Below, one piece after another: positions 58,201 to 64,000 of a DNA stretch of 64,000 nucleotides. The notes under the pieces are model-generated. The model was given only the letters and a program-made list of their open reading frames with translations, made no database searches and was not told where the DNA came from. The stretch is from Saturnia japonica (taxonomy: Eukaryota > Arthropoda > Insecta > Lepidoptera > Saturniidae). Location of the stretch: NCBI GenBank assembly GCA_033032175.1, contig CM065320.1:5704001-5768000 (forward strand). Reading direction: 5' to 3'. The first letter of the stretch is position 1. Each line of letters starts with the position of its first letter. Position numbers and translations under genes: made by a program.

Positions 58201-60605
58201 ATCGGGTTGTAACAGGTCGTAAAAGTATGTTACTCGGTACCCATTTATTCAGTACGCAAGATTGATACTAAAGTAACATAAAATTCATTGATATTTATTT
58301 AATATGAATTGATTCGTACAGTAAGACTAAAAATATTTAAAAAATGCTGGCTTAAGCTAGTACCATACAATTTTTTTAGAGTATTAATTTTAATACATGT
58401 TAAAAGTTACTTACTTGAACAGACTTATGAATTCCATAAGCTAATATCAACTGATTAACTGTGTCTGCAAGAGAGTGAATGCATTCTGAGAAGAGACTAT
58501 GTGATCCAGTATAGAACCAAGCACACAACTTGAACAGAAAATTACATCCGTTTCTGTAAAATATTTATTAACAATTACATTACTTACAAAATGAACTTTA
58601 AATATATCAATGTTCAACCGGATGAAGGTTATATCGAAAATATGTTCAGCTAAATGTCATCATGGTTTTAGAAGAGCCAATATAAATTTAATTATTTTCT
58701 GCTAGGGCTAAAAATCAAAAGCCAAATCCCTACATCTCTCACACAATTTTTTCTTATAAATTGAAATTTTATAATTTACAGTGACTAGGATCTAGAACTG
58801 CGATATATCAAAAATTTATTAATATGATAAAAAATCTCCAAGTATCTACTTACATTCCTATAGCAGTAAGTACAACTCGACCTGATCTTGTCCTTAAGCC
58901 CAATTCTTCTTCATCATGTTTCAAGCCCCTGTGACTCATTTCTCTCCTATAATTTCGTAATCTCCTTTTGACCATGAAGACATCTGCAATATTTCTTTGT
59001 TATATCATGAATAGTTGAAAATGTTACTATAATTTAATTTAATATAATTTTAATTACCCTGTTCATATCTTCTACGGTCTAATTCTCTACGTAGTAGTTC
59101 CTTTTCAAGTGCTTCCTTTGATCCCCATACCTAAAATAAGATTTTACAATTAGTATAGTATACACAACAATTTTCAACAAAGTCGCAACCCCATAAAATT
59201 TTCAACAGTAATTCAAATCTTACAAATAGTAACAATAAATAATGCATATTCAAACCTCCCCATAATCACTGATGTCATTCTAATATTGACCTAACCTGAG
59301 ACTGAGGATATTCACTTATCCTAACTGTAGTTAGTAATCATCCTGAAAAATTTGCAACACTAGTTCATGTTACACAAATATTCAGAGTTGAGTGCATAAG
59401 AAACTATTGTAACTTTAAGTTCTAAATCTGAACTATGATAACTTTTAAGAATGGGCAATGAAGTCAAAATACTGTATAAATCTTCCATGTAATAATTATC
59501 ATTTTTAATAATTCTTCTCATCTACTTGTAATTGCCATAAATTTCAAAAGACTTACTTCAATTGCTTTGGCTTCTACATCCTTTCTATAATACACTGTAA
59601 TTGGAGGCTCTGACTCATAAGGTGACCTTCTTAAGACTTTTGGCAACATTTCCAAATCTGACTGTTTTAATAAATATTCTGTCATTGCACGCATTGGTGT
59701 AATAAAGTTACGTTCAGTGTATGATGCTGAGAAGTCTATTAAAAGTCTTTTCTTTACTGTAAAACAAGTAGAAAAATATATCTTAACACATTAATACATA
59801 CATTTACTTGAAATTCATAATTATTAAACCATCTCATAAGTAGCAAGCAATATCTGTTAGTCGGTTTTGGTTCTTTGTTACTGTAGATGCTGCTTAATAT
59901 TTCAACCAGTAAATCATAGTATAATCAAATAAGCTACAGTCCCTAGAGATCTAGGGGGCAAACCAAGGTATCTGCCCTAGATAGTAATATAAGGGAGTGT
60001 AAAACTAGTTTCAAAAATTATTTAAAATCTCTAATGTTGAAGTGAAAGAACCCAATGTCAAGAATATTACCCAGTTCATAAACTTAGAAAATACACAGAT
60101 GCTAAGCCTTGTGTATTCTTATATATTTAAAAAATTGGACAATGTAAACATGATATTGTTTTATTGGTTAAAGATTTAGCAAATAATAATTATTTAATAT
60201 TAATACTTATTTCTGAAAATTTATAAATAAATTACAATGACCTGGCTGTGGAACTGATTGATTCACCACTGGTGGTTGACTTTTCTCTATAGTAACTTTA
60301 GTTACCACTTTCTGCGAATCCGTTTCAGTCTTAACTATGATATCACCAGTAGGGCTCTGTTTGATTATTTTGTGAGCATCTTTTTCACTATTCGATAATT
60401 CTTTAACTTCATTGGATTTGCTTTTCTCCCAAAAAGATGCTGAAGTATAAATGTATTTTGATAAAACTTTATTTTTTAACACCCATTCGCCGGTCGATCG
60501 TGAAATCCTAGAGCCTCCGATGCAAAGTACATCAAAATATTTTATTTCACTTGAATATCTTCCTAATTTTCTATATAAACACTTTGTAGCGACTGAAGGT
60601 AACAT
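43288..60605 (-). CDS. Slc30a9: Zinc transporter 9 (SLC30A9 homologue); exons 7-11 present twice
   Basis: Cation-diffusion-facilitator family member, known from the family as a mitochondrial zinc exporter. Exons 1-6: 60605-60242, 59756-59557, 59130-59058, 58983-58854, 58553-58415, 55714-55559. Exons 7-11, 5' copy: 53988-53877, 52986-52776, 52346-52229, 52140-52066, 51544-51431; 3' copy: 49304-49193, 48302-48092, 47662-47545, 47456-47382, 46860-46747. Exon 12: 43332-43288. With one cassette the sum is 1737 nt, 578 aa, close to the vertebrate protein; all phases agree. Motifs are FITPMRAMTEYLL, ITVYYRKDVEAKAIE, SLFSECIHSLADTVNQ (HxxxD zinc site), YGYTNMRYVSSLISGVGIF, GGAVVSEGATLMVALNA, VNVVLFEDTAAVAGVI, ending KKFPQIRHCDLEIL. 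The arginine/lysine-bearing N-terminus could target mitochondria. A minus-strand AATAAA lies 24 nt past the stop (43264-43259). Confidence 0.93.
43396..44688 (-). mobile_element. mariner-superfamily element, near full length, DD41D spacing
   Basis: Perfect terminal repeats, caaggtgtccagaaaggg at 43396 and its complement ending at 44688, with TA duplications at 43394-43395 and 44689-44690; 1,293 bp. The transposase starts at 44572 (MEQYSGTHRAFCVRAYYRNG), has a paired-type DNA-binding region (SGRPRSVRDEETIEEV), the first catalytic Asp in FSDEANFNLNGH, then a frameshift between about 43895 and 43855, the second Asp in QQDGATCHTS and the third in SPLDYFAWGYLK. There are 41 residues between the last two Asp, so DD41D; assignment to rosa/visitor-like elements is inferred. 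It sits in Slc30a9 intron 11 in the same orientation as the gene. Confidence 0.9.
44691..45380. other. Slc30a9 intron 11 sequence between two transposons
   Basis: About 0.7 kb of AT-rich intron with no exon, ORF or repeat I can support. Confidence 0.5.
45381..46636 (+). mobile_element. Decayed mariner element (Bombyx-type), antisense in Slc30a9 intron 11
   Basis: The ends ggtccttacataat (45381) and atatgtgaggacc (to 46636) are inverted repeats; a TA stands on the left side. An ORF at 45570-46145 starts MENLKYRDIYENEL and includes NVKNVEKWVTHELTGAHQQ, RIECCVTLLYRHNTEGILN and the first catalytic Asp in VTCDEKWILYDNRKRSS. It then falls out of frame, with recognisable pieces further on (TAFKDFINSHS, SNGINELPL near 46440-46520 in the original sense). 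The second half from 46012 on is repeated at 50696-51320 by the tandem duplication. Confidence 0.85.
47785..48030. repeat. Dispersed repeat in Slc30a9 intron 8 (and its duplicate at 52469-52714)
   Basis: Starts near 'actagatgcgcccgcggctc' and ends around 'cgtgatgcgcagataagggc', 'aacctcaataatg'. Shares 'acagtaaattttgcgtgatg'-type wording with the repeats at 35740 and 39216. Noncoding. Confidence 0.45.
49370..50100 (+). mobile_element. Retroposed 3' tail and following GC-richer element in Slc30a9 intron 6 (copy 1)
   Basis: 49482-49553 is the Jockey-type tail (ggagaagctgtaaacgcc, stem gcctc-a-gaggc, agggccccctaaggctgac, A run). From 49554 to 50070 a GC-richer noncoding block follows ('gcatcctactacgtcggaat', 'ggaacctgcctactgtctcg', 'tccggtttcgccgtattt'-type wording). 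The ORFs of 136 and 74 codons on opposite strands here have no recognised family. The block is duplicated at 54055-54785. Confidence 0.55.
50255..50695 (+). mobile_element. Helitron-like repeat, 3' end cut by the duplication junction
   Basis: Same family as 7990-8621: 'aatttcccgataggcatact', 'aaaacggcttgaccgattc', 'ctactgcgtagtaacaagac', 'gtgcggagccgc'. In copy 1 the last bases (gggcacaacgctagt) are missing, because the duplication junction falls here. In copy 2 the end is complete at 55381-55395. Confidence 0.6.
50696..55380. repeat. Tandem duplication, copy 2 (4,685 bp) with Slc30a9 exons 7-11
   Basis: Same content as 46012-50695, shifted by 4,684 bp until about 49370 and by 4,685 after one inserted T ('ccctagagg' against 'ccctagtagg'). 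I see about nine substitutions, all in the introns between roughly 48.4 and 49.95 kb of copy 1. The exons look identical. It is the copy nearer to exon 6 and therefore the first met by the transcript. Confidence 0.97.
55715..58414. other. Slc30a9 intron 5 with repeat debris
   Basis: 2.7 kb intron. About 56098-56530 has 'acatgggtgagcaacccgcg', 'gcccgcgggccacaattggg' and 'atgtgcggcccgcc', wording typical of hAT-type MITEs, without ends I can fix. About 56775-56945 is a short copy of the Helitron-like repeat at 801. Around 57900-58150 the GC content rises with several CpG ('ccccggcaccgcgcctgag', 'atgcgccgcggttg'); it could be an element or a regulatory block. No exon recognised. Confidence 0.45.
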
Positions 60606-62500
60606 GATAAAATTAAAGGGATACTTTCACTTAAAATTACGTTATTTATGTAAATATATACATGTAAAGGAAATAATTAACATTTTAAGTTCCTGTTCAG
60701 TTTCATTATATTAGGTATCGAATAAAAAGAACTGTATTTTATTTTCTGTACCGTACCTATTGACCTACTATTTCGTTTCACAACTGACAAGTGACAGCTG
60801 TGACAGTCTGATAGCCAGGGTTGGTCTATGTTATTGGTCTATGGCCAGAGTCTCCAGATTGCATTTTCGAAATTTTTCCCATGACGGCAAAAAAGTTTCC
60901 CCAAAATGATACTATTTTACAACTTTTCCTCAAAAAATAAACTTGCCTAATCCTTTAAATTTTTGTTTATTTTTAGTATAGGCTGCTTTAAGAGGCGGTA
61001 ATATGTGTTCTGAACCATAACAGCACCATCTTACACAAGCAAATACTTTACTACTTTTTTTCAATTTGTACATAAAACGTACCTATTCTGACTAGATAAA
61101 CAAAAAATATAGCTATATGGAAGTCACATTTGCTTTGTTCGTGCGTTCTTCTCTGTTGTTTTGATTTTCTAGCAGTAGGTATATTAACTTTAGAAATAGA
61201 TACCTAACAGAGTTATTAAGCTGCTTAATAAATAAATAAAGTATAACTACAGCCGCATAATTTAAACAGTACATATCTAATATGAAATACATGTTTTCTC
61301 TGCCATAAAAATCATAGAAACATGCAATGTAACATCTGTTTATACCCGACCGCGAAAAGGAGAGTTATGTTTTTCCAGCATATGTATATTTTATGTATGT
61401 CTATTTCTTTGGTACGCTCTGTAGCTTAAACGGCTTGAGGGGTTGTATCATATGAGGTGTCGTTAGATTTGTCTTAATTGTGGGAATAACATAGGCAGAG
61501 ATTGTTACCGTAAAACGGAAAAATCTTAATTCGCACGGTAGTGTCGAGTGTGAGAAACGTGAAAAGCTCGCTCTGTCAGACCTAAAAGTCCTAAAGGTTA
61601 CCTACATAATGCTTGATTATTTGCACGTTGCAGTAACGCAGGCTGATTATTACCATTATTAACTATAATAAAGGATAGATGACAGTAGAATAATAGTGTC
61701 ATCAATAATTTGTTATACATTGCGTAGGAATAAAGCATTACATTGCTCGTTACTGTAATAATTACCAGCTTTGAACCAGGAACGCTAAAAGAAAGGGGAT
61801 TTGAAGAGAAAGTACATTATCCAACAGATGCATTACAGTCAATTTGTCAAGCTACTAGTCATAAAAAAAACTAAATATTTTCAAAAATGAGTATGTGAAG
61901 TTTGAATTAAAATATTAGATAAGGCATTAGCAGAAGCAGAGTCTACGACCGTATTTGTACGTATCGTACATTTACGACAATTGAATGACCTCGTACGATA
62001 GCAAATTACAAGAAATTACGGTAAGTTTAACAATATAAGAATTCAAAAAATAGGTCCTCTAGAGCAGAAATTGGTGAAGTACGATAGTTTTGGTCCAATA
62101 CAAGGATATACCATAATTCCGATGTTGATGAAACGATAATTGCCACGCTTTAGGTTGTTAACTCCGAGTAGAATTAGTAGTTAGTAGTACAGCTATACAG
62201 ATAAAGTTCTCCGAATTTCCCAGATGCCAGATTTCTTCCCCCAAAAATTTCCGCATGATTTTCGTTTCTCCTGCGACATTATTTTTCCCCAGGGAAAAAA
62301 ACACCCCAATCTGGAGACAATGCGGACAGTTAGCGGTGGACGAATAAGAGAAGGGATTCGAATTTAAAAATAAAAATTGATTTATTAAAACTATATTCTT
62401 TTCTAAAATAATATAATTGTATAAAAAGTCATCGATTTTTGTTTAAAAAATTATCGATTTTTAATAATAATCAATATTTTTTCATATTTCTTTAAAAAGT
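60606..62500. other. Upstream flank of Slc30a9, no gene recognised
   Basis: The first few hundred bases should hold the Slc30a9 promoter and 5' UTR; I cannot fix a start site. The rest is AT-rich with no coding potential I can support. Confidence 0.5.
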
Positions 62501-64000
62501 AGAAAGTAGAAAATTTACAAGAGTATAAAGTGAAAGATGAATACATTAAAAAGTTGAAAGAACGATTTGTTAATTTGGATGAAGAATGTGAGATAGAATG
62601 TTTATGATAGTATTTTAAAGAAGGTGTAGTCGATGTTGCAATTGAGGTATGTGGGGTTGTTAAAAGAAGGAATGGAAGAACACAGAAAAATATATGGGTG
62701 GATACAGAGGTGCAAAAAGTTGTGGATGGAAAGAAGAAAGCGTGGCTGGATTGGTTAGCCGCAAAGGCTAATCTAAGAGTGCTAAGGTCAACATTAGGGG
62801 ATGTGGATAAGGCAAGAAAGGTTTACAAAAAGATGAAAGGGTTAGTGAAAAATATGGTTAATAAGAAAAAAAAGAGCGGAAAGACAAGTTGGACAGAAGG
62901 TTCTCTGATAATTTTCGAGCTAATATTAATGTGTTTTGGAAATCGAATATATTAGCTCGAGGAAAGACAACAAACTCAGAGTTATCTAAAATCAGAAGCA
63001 AGGATGGAAGTATTATAAAAGAAGAAGAATATGTGTTGAAGAGATGGAAGGAATATTTTGAAAATTTGTTTGAAAGGGAAGAGGTGCTAGCGCCATTGGA
63101 AGTACCTGCTCTTGGAATGAACGAAAGTAAACCTGACAGCATCATCAGTATGGAAGTGATTATGAAAGGATTAAAAAGTATGAAATCTGATAAAGCTGCG
63201 GGGTATGACAGGATGTCTGACGAAATGCTGAAAGCTGGACAGGGTGTGGTAGCAAGTCAGTTGTACCGCCTTTTCAACTTGTGTTGGAGAAACGGTCGGG
63301 TACCGGGAGACTGGCGCAAGGCTGTGATCGTGCCGTTATATAAAGCAAAAGGGTCACAACAAGACTGTAAAAATTACCGCGGAATTAGCCTTCTCAGTGT
63401 TGTCGGCAACTGTATGCTAAGGTAATAATTGAAAGAGTTATGTTACAAAAAGATGATAGAATACCCTTATTCCTTACCCATATGGATTATTTGTACAAGC
63501 AGGATTTAGAAAGAGTATGGGATTTACGGACCAGGTCTTTTCCTTAAGGTGCATAATTACAAGACATTTGGCAACAAACCAAAAAGTATTTTGTGCATTT
63601 TTTGGATTTATAAAAGGCCTATGACAAAGTAATGAGGAATGAGTTGTGGTTGGCAATGTCTAGGCATGGGGTTGGCGGGGATCTGATACAAGCATTGAAA
63701 TTTCTCTATGAGGATTCCAGTGCTTGTGTTAGAATAAATGGAGCATACACTGAATGGTTTGATATCCAAAAGGGTGTTAGACAGGGATATGTAGAGTCTC
63801 CATGGCTGTTAAACCTATTTATAGATAATTGTCTAACAGATTTGAAAGAGAGTGATTGCGGACCAAGGAATATAATACTCTCTTACGATTGCGGACTAAG
63901 AATGAACGAGTTACTTGTCAAATGTCTTCTTTACGCTGATGATCGAGTTTTACTTGCATCGTTGGCTAAGGATTTACAAGCGATGGTGAATATTATGAAT
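62501..64000 (+). mobile_element. RTE-like non-LTR retrotransposon, 5'-truncated, broken, running off the window
   Basis: The linker before RT is readable from about 62620 (VCGVVKRRNGRTQKNIW, VQKVVDGKKKAWLDWLAAKA). After a frame change at about 62890 comes RT: MKSDKAAGYDRMSDEMLKAG, LFNLCWRNGRVPGDWRKAV and KNYRGISLLSVVGN. After further stops the catalytic box LYADDRVLLAS is at about 63936-63968. The endonuclease is absent on the 5' side, so the copy is truncated there; it continues beyond base 64000. RTE affiliation is from the KAAGYD/VPGDWRKAVIVPLYK wording and is inferred. Confidence 0.8.

Noticed and set aside
1..64000. CRISPR arrays, bacterial operons or phage genes
   Set aside because: No regularly spaced short repeats or bacterial gene organisation. 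The spliced genes and element types are those of an animal nuclear genome.

Overview
The window looks like a piece of a lepidopteran (moth or butterfly) nuclear genome. It is AT-rich, its genes are split into many short exons, and it is crowded with repeat types that are common in Lepidoptera: Jockey-clade LINEs, mariner/Tc1 and hAT transposons, Helitron-like repeats ending in CTAGT, a tRNA-derived SINE, and Ty3/Gypsy and RTE fragments. The species cannot be named from the sequence alone.

Four host genes could be assembled exon by exon, with splice phases that agree. (1) RpL31 on the minus strand (13036 to 10522). (2) The exosome subunit gene Exosc8/RRP43 on the plus strand (23901-26909). (3) The UFM1 protease gene Ufsp2 on the plus strand (31367-38333). 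(4) The zinc transporter gene Slc30a9/ZnT9 on the minus strand (60605 to 43288). RpL31 and Exosc8 diverge from each other; Ufsp2 and Slc30a9 converge.

Region by region. 1-10.5 kb has no recognisable host gene and is a transposon graveyard, including two hAT elements with target-site duplications, one of which holds gypsy pol debris. 10.5-13.2 kb is RpL31. 13.7-23.9 kb is a giant inverted repeat: two arms of about 1.44 kb around a 1 kb spacer. The right arm is split by a full-length 5.9 kb Jockey-like retrotransposon with a perfect 10-bp target-site duplication, and the left arm by a 335-bp SINE-like insertion. The outer end of the right arm coincides with the start codon of Exosc8. 27.3-30 kb holds Jockey debris and a tandem repeat with a period of about 120 bp. 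31.4-38.3 kb is Ufsp2, which has one apparent single-base frameshift in exon 2 and a triplicated 113-bp block carrying a copy of a splice donor. 38.3-43.3 kb is intergenic, with a dead Tc1 element. 43.3-60.6 kb is Slc30a9. 60.6-64 kb is upstream sequence that ends in an RTE-like LINE running off the window.

The most striking structure is a 4,684-bp direct tandem duplication (46012-50695 and 50696-55380). It duplicates Slc30a9 exons 7-11 as a cassette that begins and ends in phase 0, so a transcript using both copies would stay in frame and gain 210 codons. The copies differ at only about ten positions as read by eye, and their exons look identical. This is either a very young intragenic duplication or an assembly that placed two haplotypes in tandem.
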